Shown: positions 38,539-47,735 of the stretch, piece after piece | Position numbering within the stretch: position 1 is the first letter of the stretch | Layout: each line of letters starts with the position of its first letter | Assembly (NCBI RefSeq): GCF_001028175.1 | Contig: NZ_AEJF01000010.1 | Coordinates: 39,914 to 103,913 of the forward strand | Direction of reading: 5' to 3' | Source of the DNA: Caballeronia mineralivorans PML1(12) | GTDB taxonomy: Bacteria > Pseudomonadota > Gammaproteobacteria > Burkholderiales > Burkholderiaceae | Length of the DNA: 64,000 nucleotides | Program-made: the position numbers and the translations under genes | Notes under the pieces: generated by a model | The model's input: only the letters and a program-made list of their open reading frames with translations | Databases searched by the model: none | Told to the model about the DNA's origin: nothing

Positions 38539-40059
38539 TTAACTACACCGGCCATACTTGTCGTCGAATCTGACGATGTCGTCTTCGCCGAGGTAGGTCC
38601 CAGACTGCACTTCGATGATTTCGAGCGGCACGCGACCGGGATTCTCAAGGCGGTGACGCACGCCGAGCGGGATGTAGGTCGATTCGTTTTCGCTTAGCAG
38701 AAACTCTTCTTCGCCGCGTGTGACAAGCGCTGTGCCGCTCACGACGACCCAGTGCTCCGCGCGGTGGTGATGCATTTGCAGCGACAGGCGCGCACCCGGA
38801 TTCACCACGATGCGTTTCACCTGGAACCGCTCGCCGTGATCGATGGAATCGTAGAAACCCCAAGGACGGCGAACCTTTCTATGCGTGTCGGCTTCCGGCG
38901 ACTTTTCCAGCTTGATGCGCGACACCAGTCCCTTGATGTCCTGCACACGCGAACGATCGGCCACCAGCACCGCGTCGTCGGTCTCGACGACGATCAGGTT
39001 CGTCGTGCCCACACACGCCACGAGCCTGCCGCCTTCCGAGCGCGCATAAGTGGCGGTCGACCCTTCGAACAGCACACGGCCGCTTGCCACGTTGCCGGAT
39101 TCGTCCTTCTCCATCGCATCCCACACGGCGTCCCACGAACCAAGATCGGACCAGCCCGCTTCGAGCGGCACAACCACGCCCTTGAACGGCGATCCGGGCT
39201 TGCCGAGATGCTCCATCACCGCGTAGTCGATCGAATCGGACGGTGACTTCGCGAACTCCGCAGCGCATGGACGCAAGTATCCGTCTGCTTTATTCAATTG
39301 TTCGTACGACAAGACACATGCCGCGTGCATCTCCGGCTGGAGCTGTTCGAGTACGGCAAGCCATACCGATGCACGCACCACGAAGATGCCGCTGTTCCAC
39401 CAGTAATTGCCGGCTGCAACGTATTGCGCCGCAAGTTCTGCCGCGGGCTTTTCGACGAAGCGATCGATGCGATGCGCACCGTCCTGCAGTTCGTCGCCCA
39501 GGCGGATGTAGCCGAAGCCGGTGTCGGGACGCGTGGGCGGAATGCCGAGCGTGGCGATGTCGCCGGCCTGCGCAAAACGCGCGGCAATTTCAATCGATGC
39601 GTGCAGCGCGGCAAGATCGGCGATAGCGTGATCTGCCGGCATGGCCACGAGGATGGCGTCCTGGCCGCCGGCGCAGGCGGTCAGTGCGGCAAGCGTCAGG
39701 GCGGGGGCGGTATCGCGGCGAGCCGGCTCGACCACGATGCGCGCCGTCACGCCGCTTTCGCGGGCCTGCTCGCTGGTCGCAAAGCGATGTTCTTCACCGC
39801 ACACGATCACCGGCTCGGCAGCGACGTCCCACGCTGCCGGAAAGTTCTTCATGCGCAGCACGGTTGCCTGCAACAACGACTCGGTTCCGATCACGCCAAT
39901 CAGCTGTTTCGGAAACTGTTCACGTGACACCGGCCACAGACGCGTGCCCGAACCGCCCGCGAGGATCACCTGCACAAGACGCCGGCACTCCGTAGCCACT
40001 CCTGGAGCAACCATCGTCTCAGCGGTTTCCTCGATTCCCTGCCTGATCTTGCTGTCCAT
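38539..40059 (-). CDS. manC: Mannose-1-phosphate guanylyltransferase / mannose-6-phosphate isomerase
   Basis: A 506-residue bifunctional enzyme. The N-terminal nucleotidyltransferase domain has LAGGSGTRLWPVSREQFPKQ and makes GDP-mannose from mannose-1-phosphate and GTP. The C-terminal cupin (RPWGFYDSIDHGERFQVKRI, then QMHHHRAEHW with metal-binding histidines) is the type II isomerase domain that converts fructose-6-phosphate to mannose-6-phosphate. AGGA lies 9 bases before the ATG at 40059. It leads the EPS operon; no phosphomannomutase gene is seen in the window, so that step is encoded elsewhere. Confidence 0.95.
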   Translation of the reverse strand: MDSKIRQGIEETAETMVAPGVATECRRLVQVILAGGSGTRLWPVSREQFPKQLIGVIGTESLLQATVLRMKNFPAAWDVAAEPVIVCGEEHRFATSEQARESGVTARIVVEPARRDTAPALTLAALTACAGGQDAILVAMPADHAIADLAALHASIEIAARFAQAGDIATLGIPPTRPDTGFGYIRLGDELQDGAHRIDRFVEKPAAELAAQYVAAGNYWWNSGIFVVRASVWLAVLEQLQPEMHAACVLSYEQLNKADGYLRPCAAEFAKSPSDSIDYAVMEHLGKPGSPFKGVVVPLEAGWSDLGSWDAVWDAMEKDESGNVASGRVLFEGSTATYARSEGGRLVACVGTTNLIVVETDDAVLVADRSRVQDIKGLVSRIKLEKSPEADTHRKVRRPWGFYDSIDHGERFQVKRIVVNPGARLSLQMHHHRAEHWVVVSGTALVTRGEEEFLLSENESTYIPLGVRHRLENPGRVPLEIIEVQSGTYLGEDDIVRFDDKYGRCS

Positions 40060-40132
40060 TTTAGTATTCCTATATTCTTTAACCCGTTTCCCGGGCGGAG
40101 CTACGCGCGCCATTTGCACCGATCGCCAACCC

Positions 40133-40148
40133 CGGTTCATTCGAACCG
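40133..40148. promoter_or_regulatory. Short inverted repeat in the manC promoter region
   Basis: CGGTTC and GAACCG flank a 4-base spacer, in the 143 bases between manC and the GlxA-type regulator gene. It is the only symmetric element there and may be an operator or leader hairpin for the EPS operon. Confidence 0.35.
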
Positions 40149-40202
40149 CTTACGTTTCAACGCTCCGTGACTACGGTCAAAAAAACCTGGACTCACCCTC
40201 AA

Positions 40203-41204
40203 TCAGACGCCGGCGTCGCGGCGGCTTTGCATCCGGTATTCGGTTGGCGAAATAAGAAGACGCTTGCGGAAGATCTTGGCAAGACGGTCGCCGTTACCCA
40301 TGCCGCTGCGGCGCGCGATCTTGTCGACCGGCAGTTCAGAATCGGTGAGCAACGTGCAGGTGACAGCAAGGCGCGCTTGCAGCAGATAGTCCGAAGGCGT
40401 GATGCCCATCTCGATCTTGAAGCGGCGCAAGAAGTTGCGTTCGCTCATGGCCGCCACTTGCGCGGCATCCACGACCGAGATCGGCCGCTCGCAGTTGTCC
40501 TGGAGCCAGCGCGCCGCAGTGCGGATCTTGTCGCCGGCGGATGCGGTGCCACTGTCGCCGAGCAGCGGTACGAGCTTTGACGCCGAACCGGGCATGAGAC
40601 GTTCCGCGACTCCGCGCGCCACGTCCACACCGAGGTCGCGCTTGATCATCAGCAACGCGCCCTTCATGGACTCGTAGCGGTCGCCCGCCTCGCTTGCCTG
40701 CTCTTCGCGCACGGCGTGCATCATCGAATGGCCGATGCGGATTTGCGACTCGGCCGCGTGGCCGATGCCGGCAGCATCGAGCACCTTGCGCCCTTCCGCG
40801 ATCGACTTGACCACCGTGGTCTTGGAGTGCACGCGACGCAGCCATTCCACAATACGTTCGTCACCGGCCGCACCGTCCGCGCCCTTGCCGCCCGCCACGA
40901 ACAATGCGTCGAAGCCGCCGTAGTGGCGCGCATCGAGGCCGTCGGTCCACACGCGCACCGAGGACGAACACGCCACGTTGCCGCCTTCGACGGACAGGAA
41001 ACGCACGTCGTAGGTCCAGTCGTTGCGTGCCTTCAGGACCGCCAGTTCGTTCGCGACATGGAAGACCTCCGCGACGATTCCCGCGCCCAGCAGCGAGAAG
41101 CCGTCGAACAGCAGGATCGCGATGCGGCGGACTTCCGCCTGGGTGCTGCGGGGGGCCGGCTGTAGCCATCCCATAACGGCGGGTTCAAGACTGGCGTACG
41201 GCAT
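40203..41204 (-). CDS. GlxA-type transcriptional regulator (DJ-1/PfpI domain plus AraC DNA-binding domain)
   Basis: A 333-residue regulator. The N-terminal part starts RRIAILLFDGFSLLGAGIVAEVF, a DJ-1/PfpI-like sensor domain without an obvious catalytic cysteine. The C-terminal AraC-type part has two helix-turn-helix units: AQVAAMSERNFLRRFKIEMG and ARRSGMGNGDRLAKIFRKRL. AGGGGA 6 bases before the ATG at 41204 decides the start against two upstream choices. It lies directly upstream of manC on the same strand and faces a 1.4-kb promoter region shared with the secreted glycosidase, so EPS control is plausible. Confidence 0.9.
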   Translation of the reverse strand: MPYASLEPAVMGWLQPAPRSTQAEVRRIAILLFDGFSLLGAGIVAEVFHVANELAVLKARNDWTYDVRFLSVEGGNVACSSSVRVWTDGLDARHYGGFDALFVAGGKGADGAAGDERIVEWLRRVHSKTTVVKSIAEGRKVLDAAGIGHAAESQIRIGHSMMHAVREEQASEAGDRYESMKGALLMIKRDLGVDVARGVAERLMPGSASKLVPLLGDSGTASAGDKIRTAARWLQDNCERPISVVDAAQVAAMSERNFLRRFKIEMGITPSDYLLQARLAVTCTLLTDSELPVDKIARRSGMGNGDRLAKIFRKRLLISPTEYRMQSRRDAGV

Positions 41205-42577
41205 GGCGTTCCCCTGCGAACTTGTTGAATCCAACATGATTGGATAATGGGTTCTCATTGCGGTGCATCATAGACACCCTCAAGTTTGATTAGGTTGTCG
41301 TGACTGAAAGTAGCGAGATGTTGGCGGAAAACTTCAGACATCGCCATTCAAATCCTTTCAATGCGTGCGGTGCCGATCATTCGGTAATTTTCAATACGTC
41401 CGTTCGTTAAACTGGTAAAAAACTCCATGTCCGGGATTTTTATTTCAAACGGCACATTGCAAGACGAATGCCAGTCCAATTCGACCGCACATATCGGACA
41501 GGGCTGCCGGAAGCCCTGAACGTCATACAAATCAACCTTCTCCGGCGTTTATAAAGCCCCGTGCGGCAAGGCTTCCCAAGCGTTCCCGGGTCCGGCGGCA
41601 CCACGGCTGGAGCGCCGGGAAGCGGTAAACGTTGCGTGCGTGAAACATGAGTTAACGCGATTAAAAACACGCTTCACGAGAACTTCTCGATTTAACAGCT
41701 CGCGGACGGCTTTGAAAAACCACTTCCAATTGAAATACAAGCGTTAAATGACGCCTTTAAAGCTTACGAGCGATTAACAACATAATCTGGAAACGTGCGG
41801 TGCCGCACATACTTTCAATGTTTTCCAATATCAATGCAGATGATGTTTCACAATGGAAACAAAATTAATTCATCTGATAAAAGAGCTTTAAAACTCTGAT
41901 GAAAATGATTTTGTGAGGCGGTCACCGGCGTTAAGTCCCGATTTGGCGGGGCCTTGGACGGTCCTCGAATGAGGATCGGACAAGCGCAAGCGGCCGCGAA
42001 GGTAGGCAAAAAAATCCGCTGGACTGGCGGTTGATGACGAGCCGACGCAACCACTCGCATACCAGTTGTCTACAAACATTCGCGCGCGGAGCTATGTTGG
42101 ATCGATCACATACGCCACGGCAAACGGTCCGGGCGCACCTGTCGCGCGTTTTGATACAGATTAGTTACGCCAAGGGTTCATCTCGCGACGGAGCGCCGGA
42201 CAACGCCGGATCAGCCAGAAAGTCGCGCTATGCCGCCACCCATATAAGCGCCGATGACCCGATGCAGTCAGCATCCGACAACGTTCATCGCGGCGACTGG
42301 CGCGTTCGTTGCGCCTCGCCTATCCTCTGCGCAATCGGAAGCGGTATCAATCAACGCGCCGATCGCCGTGCGCCTGCTCGCGGCACCTTAAAACGGTGCC
42401 GGATGTTGCATCGCGAGATAGAAACTTATGGAGGTTTACCGCGCGGTTGGGCACTGCGAGGCGGCGCATCAGAAAACGTTTCATTCAGGTAGCACAAAGG
42501 TGGTGAGTACCTCTTTCCTCGGTGGAAAACGCCGTCGCTGCGGACTCGAACCACCCGGCTCTCGACCCCGGGGTGTA
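41205..42577. other. Long AT-richer intergenic region between the EPS regulator and the glycosidase
   Basis: About 1.37 kb without a supported gene, clearly richer in A and T than the flanks, especially 41650-41930. It contains a perfect GTGCGG/CCGCAC inverted repeat (41795-41808). Regions like this often integrate several regulators or hold a small RNA, but no terminator-like end or sharp promoter could be assigned. Confidence 0.55.
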
Positions 42578-44815
42578 ATGGAAAAGTCATTGACAGCAGG
42601 ATTTTCCGCGTGCGCGACACCGCGTCCGCAGCGCGTATTGGCCCAATGCGCCAGGATCGCGCTGGTCTTCGCCGTCGTCGCGACCGTGTGCGCTTGCCGG
42701 GGCGAAACCGCGGCGGCTCAGGAAACACCGGTAACGTCTGAGGATTCCGTCAAGATCGACGGCGCTGCGTGGACACCTTGCGCGGCGGAATACGAGCGTT
42801 GTTCCTTCGACGGCGCGAAAAAGGTGCTCTACGGCACGCCGGACAAGCATGTCATCAAGACCTTCACCGGCGGCACGGGTTGCGATAACGGCGTGTTCGA
42901 CGACCCCGCGCCGGGTGAGTCAAAGCGCTGCTGGGTCGAAGCCGTGGCAGAGAGCGCCGCGGCCCGGTTCGTCGCCAGCGCACCGCCGCCATCCACCCCG
43001 CTCGCGATGCAATGCAGCCCCGCTGCCGCCCCGGTCGATGCCCCGGCTGCCGGCGATACGGTCGAAGCCGACACGCCCGGCAGCGACGGCACACGCATGT
43101 TCGCGCTTCATAAACCGTTCGAACTCGCGCTGACCACGCGTGCCAAGTCGGCAGGCACACTCACGTGGCGGATACAGGACGCCTGGAACACAGTGAAAGC
43201 GAGCGGCCGTCTTGCCGTGACGCCCGGCGCGCATACATCGACTATCAAGTGCACGTCGCAGGCCGCCGGTTATTTTTCGGTCGCGGCTCAGCTCGAAGGC
43301 GCCAATGCGGCCCCTGCCGCGCTGCCGTCGCGCGGCACGCGGCCGGCGGGCATCGCCACGTTCGGCGTGCTGCCTGAGCTCGCCACGGTGCTGCCGGCCG
43401 TCACGTATAAGAACCTCGATCTGCATCGCTTCGGTGGTCAGGGCGCGGCGTATCTGCGACCTGGTCAGACGTGCTGTTCCGGCGATGGGTACCGCCCGCT
43501 CTATACCGATCTCGGCCTGAGCTGGGTCAACGACAACCGCAACTGGTACATCACCGAGCCGAAAGCGCCGAACACGTTCGATCCCGCCGGCGATCACCTC
43601 GCGCCCTTCTTCAAGCCCGGCGATCTGCTGCGGCTGATCCAGCTCGATGGCATTCCCGGTTGGGCGAACCACACGGGCAAGGACACGCATAGTTATGCGC
43701 CCGCCTCGCTTAGCGATTACAGCGCCTATATGAAGCGTGTTGGCGAGGAATCGAATCGCGTGCGCTCGAGCGTCTTTGCGCAGCAATCGAATAACTACTA
43801 TCAGGTGAGCTGGGAGCCCGACTATGAAGGCGGCCTGCCGTGGCGCGATACGGACGCCAATCTCGTCGCTATGTACAAGGCTACTTACGAAGCGATCCAC
43901 GCCACCGATCCTCATGCGGTGCTGATGGGGGTGACGTTGTCGTCGCTGGGGAAAAACACCGAGTGGCTGAACCGGCTCGCGCCGCTCGGCATTGCCAAGT
44001 ATCTCGACGGCGTGAGCGCACATGGCTACTACGACGTGGGAACATCGCCATCGCATCCGCCGGAGCGCATGGCGGGTAACAGCGATCCGCAGAAGGCCGC
44101 ACAAAGCTTGCCCGCGATGATGCGTGCGCTGCGCCACACCATGACGCAGATGCTTAAGCCTGGCGCGAAACTGTTCATTACGGAGTCGGGGATCAGCTAT
44201 GACATCGGCACGAAATACGGACCCTCGACGCCGTCGGCGAACGTGCTGTATGCGCAAGGCGCGTTGGTCTCACGGCTGCATCTGATCCTGCTCGGCGAGG
44301 GTGCGGACATGAGCTATATCTTCTACGCGACCGATCCGCCCGAAGTGGGTTATGGCATCTTCTTCGATCTCCTCAACAAGGAAGGCGGTTTCGGCCAGAC
44401 GCAGATCAGCCCGAAGCCCGCGGCCATGGGCGTGGCGGCAATGACGCGCATTATCGACGGCACCAATACGCTTGGACCCCTCAAGAGCACGCCAGCCGGC
44501 GTCTATGCCTATGCGTTCCAGCGGCTGAACGGCGGCAAGGTCGTCACAGCGCTGTGGACGCATGAGAATGCGGTATGGCCTGGGGCATCGGGATTCAGCG
44601 CGACGCATGGCGTGCGGTACACGTTGCAGGTGGATGCGGCGGGAACGTCTGGAACGGTCACCGTCCTCGACATGATGGGCAATCCTTCCACGCTGCCTTA
44701 TGCAAACGGGCGAGTTGCGCTCACGCTGACCGAGGCGCCGGTGTATGTGGTGTCGCAGAATGCCGGCGTGATGAAGGCGAACGTCAACGCGCCCGAAGGG
44801 TACGTGCTCCGGTAA
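42578..44815 (+). CDS. Secreted glycoside hydrolase-like protein (TIM-barrel, clan A type)
   Basis: A 745-residue exported protein. The N-terminus has a basic stretch and a hydrophobic segment ending VCACRGETAAAQ, so it is a signal peptide or lipoprotein (Cys40). After a beta-rich domain to about residue 260, the barrel begins with LDLHRFGGQG. Glu413 in WEPDYEGG and Glu536 in LFITESGI stand where acid/base and nucleophile are expected in GH39-like enzymes. A beta-sandwich follows from about residue 640. The start is uncertain because the ribosome site is poor. It could trim or cleave the EPS made by the neighbouring operon. Confidence 0.72.
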   Translation: MEKSLTAGFSACATPRPQRVLAQCARIALVFAVVATVCACRGETAAAQETPVTSEDSVKIDGAAWTPCAAEYERCSFDGAKKVLYGTPDKHVIKTFTGGTGCDNGVFDDPAPGESKRCWVEAVAESAAARFVASAPPPSTPLAMQCSPAAAPVDAPAAGDTVEADTPGSDGTRMFALHKPFELALTTRAKSAGTLTWRIQDAWNTVKASGRLAVTPGAHTSTIKCTSQAAGYFSVAAQLEGANAAPAALPSRGTRPAGIATFGVLPELATVLPAVTYKNLDLHRFGGQGAAYLRPGQTCCSGDGYRPLYTDLGLSWVNDNRNWYITEPKAPNTFDPAGDHLAPFFKPGDLLRLIQLDGIPGWANHTGKDTHSYAPASLSDYSAYMKRVGEESNRVRSSVFAQQSNNYYQVSWEPDYEGGLPWRDTDANLVAMYKATYEAIHATDPHAVLMGVTLSSLGKNTEWLNRLAPLGIAKYLDGVSAHGYYDVGTSPSHPPERMAGNSDPQKAAQSLPAMMRALRHTMTQMLKPGAKLFITESGISYDIGTKYGPSTPSANVLYAQGALVSRLHLILLGEGADMSYIFYATDPPEVGYGIFFDLLNKEGGFGQTQISPKPAAMGVAAMTRIIDGTNTLGPLKSTPAGVYAYAFQRLNGGKVVTALWTHENAVWPGASGFSATHGVRYTLQVDAAGTSGTVTVLDMMGNPSTLPYANGRVALTLTEAPVYVVSQNAGVMKANVNAPEGYVLR

Positions 44816-45050
44816 CGTCCTGCCTGCGCAGGATGTGGACATGCCCCGGACACTATGAGTCCGGGCGCTCGTAGTTCAATATGTGCCAGGTAAGTGAAAA
44901 ACTACTGACACAATTCGTGAAAAAATCCGGGCGGCCGACACTTCCTGCGAGGACTCGGCCGTCCGCGACTGTCGCTGATCGACCCTGTAAACAGATCTTC
45001 AGATTTAACCAAAGCGACCGTTCGACGCTAGAGGTACAAGTCCGACCAGA

Positions 45051-46109
45051 TTATTTTCTATCGGCTTCTTCAGTTTTCATCGAACATTCGTTTTCATCCT
45101 GTTGCCCGCCTCGCCCCGACCGGAAGGCGATCCCTCCGGGGTTGGCTGGACCGGGCGTGGAGTCCTCGATGACTTGAGACGGCGCCACATTGCCCCTTGC
45201 TCCCGGCGCGAACGCGAGAATGCGAAGGTTCGGCTCGGCAACGAAGAGCCGTCCATCCGGCGAGACGGCGATCCTGTTACCCGGCGGAAGCAAGCGTTGG
45301 CCGATGATTCCCGTGGCTGGACCGCTGATTGTCCGTATCGGTTGCACGTTGCCATTCGCCTTGGCGGCGAAAATGCTCACCTGGGTCTGGCTCGCATCCG
45401 CAGTCGTGTTGTAGACGAATAATTCGTCCGTACGAGGATCGACAGCGATCGACGTGGCGATCTGTGAGAAAAAAACATCGCGGCCCGGAAACAGGTCGGT
45501 TTTAGGACCTGTGAGGCTGCGCAGAAGCGGTGGCGCGGTCACGCTTCGGCTCGTGCCGAACGTGTCGATGATCGCCGTTCCCTGTATGTCATAACCCGCG
45601 ATCAGCAGATTGTCGTCGCCGTCGATCGCGATGCTCTGGTATTGGGTGATATTTGGATCGGTAATGCGGACCGGATTGGGTATCGGCCCGGAGCTATTGG
45701 CGGGAACGACCATCACGCCCGCAGTCGAGGGACGAACGCTCAGGACGAAGTCGTTGAGGCGAGAGTCCACCGCGATGCCGGGCAGGTCATTTGTCATCCC
45801 CGGCATGAACGAGCGACCAGGCGCCTGATTGCCCTCCGCTTTCCGCGGAAAGATGTCGACGGTGTCATTGCCAAACTGCGCAACGTGAAAGGCGTCCTTC
45901 CTGTCGATCACCGTCGCCCCGGCCGTCATCAGGGTAGTGAGCGGCCCTTGCAGCACCTGGCAGGGTTCGGTCGCTCCGTTGGCGCGCGCGGAGTAACCGC
46001 GAATCTGATCACCGAGCGTGAGAAAGATGGCGTCGTGCGAGCAGGCGGCGTGCGCCAGCTGGACTCCGAAAAGCATGCTGACGACGGCGACACATAGCGC
46101 GGATTTCAT
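45051..46109 (-). CDS. Exported beta-propeller (NHL-like) protein
   Basis: A 352-residue protein with a signal peptide cleaved near QLAHA-A. The rest is made of recurring segments such as ITQYQSIAIDGDDNLLIAGYD, IAVDPRTDELFVYNTTAD and RIAVSPDGRLFVAEPN, the usual pattern of NHL-type propeller blades. There is no enzymatic motif, so a scaffold, binding or envelope role is most likely. The last 20 residues are charged and may be disordered. It stands alone between the glycosidase (convergent) and the Ada regulon. Confidence 0.7.
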   Translation of the reverse strand: MKSALCVAVVSMLFGVQLAHAACSHDAIFLTLGDQIRGYSARANGATEPCQVLQGPLTTLMTAGATVIDRKDAFHVAQFGNDTVDIFPRKAEGNQAPGRSFMPGMTNDLPGIAVDSRLNDFVLSVRPSTAGVMVVPANSSGPIPNPVRITDPNITQYQSIAIDGDDNLLIAGYDIQGTAIIDTFGTSRSVTAPPLLRSLTGPKTDLFPGRDVFFSQIATSIAVDPRTDELFVYNTTADASQTQVSIFAAKANGNVQPIRTISGPATGIIGQRLLPPGNRIAVSPDGRLFVAEPNLRILAFAPGARGNVAPSQVIEDSTPGPANPGGIAFRSGRGGQQDENECSMKTEEADRK

Positions 46110-46489
46110 GACACGCCTCCTGGGTCATAGTGTGCGAATGCGCCGTTTAAGCATAGACGCCGGCCGGAGGCCGAACAAATTTCCGCCAGTTGGGACCTGT
46201 GTTTTGGCGGGCGATGTGAGGCAACACCCACCGATATCGAACGATAGTGCGGCGTGCTAGCGTGTCAGGGACACCCCTGTCGCATATGCCAAACCGATTT
46301 GTCTGAGCGACTGGAATTGCCGACCTCTGCCTGATGCGGTCGACTCAGTTCTTCGACCCTTTATAGACAAGCGTCACAAATCGCGGGATGGCCGGTTGTA
46401 AGCGACAAGCGGTCATTGGCGCTTCGATTTCGAACTGCCGCACTTGGAATGTCGTCGCAGCTCCCATTTGCCCTCATCACAGGCGCCGT
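46110..46489. other. Intergenic region with no supported gene
   Basis: About 380 bases upstream of the propeller-protein gene. No motif-bearing open frame, no Ada-type promoter module and no terminator were found. Confidence 0.5.
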
Positions 46490-47083
46490 CGGATGCGATG
46501 GGGCTAACGTCGAAAGTGAACTTAGTCAAGCGATGCCAAACGGGTCACGAGCCTGCTGATCCCACACGAGAACGTCTCCGTGCCAAAGCGTAATTCTGCG
46601 CGTGTCGAGGGATTCGTGGTTTTTAAAAAGGACGGCGCTGGCCATTCCCAATGTAAAAGCAACGATTGGCGCGCCTCCTTTTGGTCAGCTCATCTCCTGA
46701 TGCAAAGAGACGCGCGCACCTGGAACTCGGCTTACCAGGCTGACGTCGGGGGCGAAATCATTGAAGCCGACAGTAGCGGCAGCGTCCCGCCCCAAATTCC
46801 TCAATACATCGGGCATTGCAGCGCACGGCGGGTCCGTCGGAAGACGGTCTTGGCTTCGCGCGATCGTCGTCCAGCCGAGACTAAAACATGTCGTTGATTC
46901 GCTGGACATGCTCAGTCCACTCGGCGTCACAGAGCGACGATCCTGTGGCGATTTTTGAAGCTCGGTTACGCGGCGCGGGAGTTCGTCCCCATAGCGTAGC
47001 GCGAATCCGCGCAAGATAAAAGCGCCACGCCCGAGAGCGAGGTACTCGGCGTTGTCAGTCATCGGGTGCGCATCGTGGGTCAT
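46490..47083 (-). pseudogene. Decayed AlkB-like dioxygenase gene
   Basis: From 47083 the frame reads FILRGFALRYGDELPRRV, SLGWTTIARSQ, CAAMPDVLRNLGRDAAATVG and VPGARVSLHQE, clearly parallel to the intact AlkB at 51287. It then stops near 46685. After a frame change the match resumes with APIVAFTLGMASAVLF, WHGDVLVW and, in a third frame after another stop, LTKFTFD. The iron ligand Asp is Glu and the distal His region is deleted. So this is a dead alkB paralogue. It keeps a good ribosome site (GAAGAGG) and an Ada-type promoter module upstream. Confidence 0.85.
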
Positions 47084-47177
47084 GAGAGTCTGCCTCTTCG
47101 GAAAAATGAAAGTGCGCCAGAGACCTTCGCGCAGTCGTTACATGCCCGAGAGCGATAGCTGGCCGAGCTGCATCCGT

Positions 47178-47227
47178 ACGGTAGAGCCGGCGAGTCGACG
47201 CAACAATCCGTTTCTTGCGCTGCAATT
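47178..47227 (-). promoter_or_regulatory. Ada-type promoter module, upstream of alkB pseudogene
   Basis: Minus strand: AAT (47227-47225), N6, GCAAGAAACGGAT (47218-47206), 22 bases, then TACCGT (47183-47178) as -10. One base differs from the GCAAG-N3-CGGAG consensus. It still points at the decayed alkB gene. Confidence 0.75.
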
Positions 47228-47334
47228 CCGCAAGGTGAGCCAGCTACTCGCACAAAGGTCCGCTGCCAGTACAACTGCCTTCGCGTTTAAAACGGACGAT
47301 CTGTTCGATTACGACGCGGTCCAACGCACGGCGA

Positions 47335-47384
47335 GATTGAACCGCAAGAAACGGAGTTTTTTTAGCTGCGCGCGGCGATAGGTT
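47335..47384 (+). promoter_or_regulatory. Ada-type promoter module, plus strand
   Basis: GCAAGAAACGGAG (47344-47356) with GAT in the AAT position and TAGGTT (47379-47384) exactly 22 bases downstream. It is divergent from the module at 47178-47227 and points to the small ORF at 47478. Confidence 0.75.
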
Positions 47385-47477
47385 GAAGTCTCTGCAGAGG
47401 ACGCATCCCGTCAAGCGACAAGCGAGTCGCTACAGATCAAGATCAACGACGGTAAATATAATTAACAGGAGTCCACC

Positions 47478-47666
47478 ATGTTGCCATTGCTTTCTTTTCA
47501 CGCCTTGGTTGCGCATCGAGGGGACGGATTACGCCCGGAGCTTCTCGCCCTGCTTCAACGCGAAGCCCAGCCTCAGATGCCTTCCGCGAACGTCAGCCAC
47601 CAACCTGCGTCGATCCAGAAGGGCGAGGGAGCTGAACCCATCCTTGACGATCCAACCACCGAATAA
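47478..47666 (+). CDS. Small unknown ORF behind an Ada-type promoter
   Basis: A 62-residue frame starting MLPLLSFHALVAHRGDG. It resembles no family I know and has no membrane segment or signal. In its favour: AGGAG 7 bases before the ATG, and a plus-strand Ada-type promoter whose -10 ends 93 bases upstream. Against it: an opposing minus-strand frame (47529-47735) covers much of the same DNA and also looks protein-like. At most one of the two is likely to be the main product. Confidence 0.42.
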   Translation: MLPLLSFHALVAHRGDGLRPELLALLQREAQPQMPSANVSHQPASIQKGEGAEPILDDPTTE

Positions 47667-47735
47667 TGTCGGACCGCCAGAGCGGCAGTGCATCTTGATG
47701 ATGTCGCGTTCGGGCTTGACTAATCGAGAGCTCAA
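47529..47735 (-). CDS. Possible small protein coupled to the 174-residue Ada-regulon ORF
   Basis: A 68-residue frame whose TTG start overlaps the stop codon of the upstream gene (TTGA), the same arrangement used by the alkA gene in this region. CRSGGPTLFGGW recalls the SGGP core of small YodC/DUF2158-type proteins, but the match is short. Third-position GC is slightly higher than in the opposing frame at 47478. It would be the second gene of an Ada-controlled operon. Confidence 0.35.
   Translation of the reverse strand: MSSRLVKPERDIIKMHCRSGGPTLFGGWIVKDGFSSLALLDRRRLVADVRGRHLRLGFALKQGEKLRA

Noticed and set aside
44818..44865. Two hairpins after the glycosidase gene as a terminator
   Set aside because: The stems are good (TCCTGC/GCAGGA and CCCGGAC/GTCCGGG) but no U-tract follows, so a terminator call is not supported.
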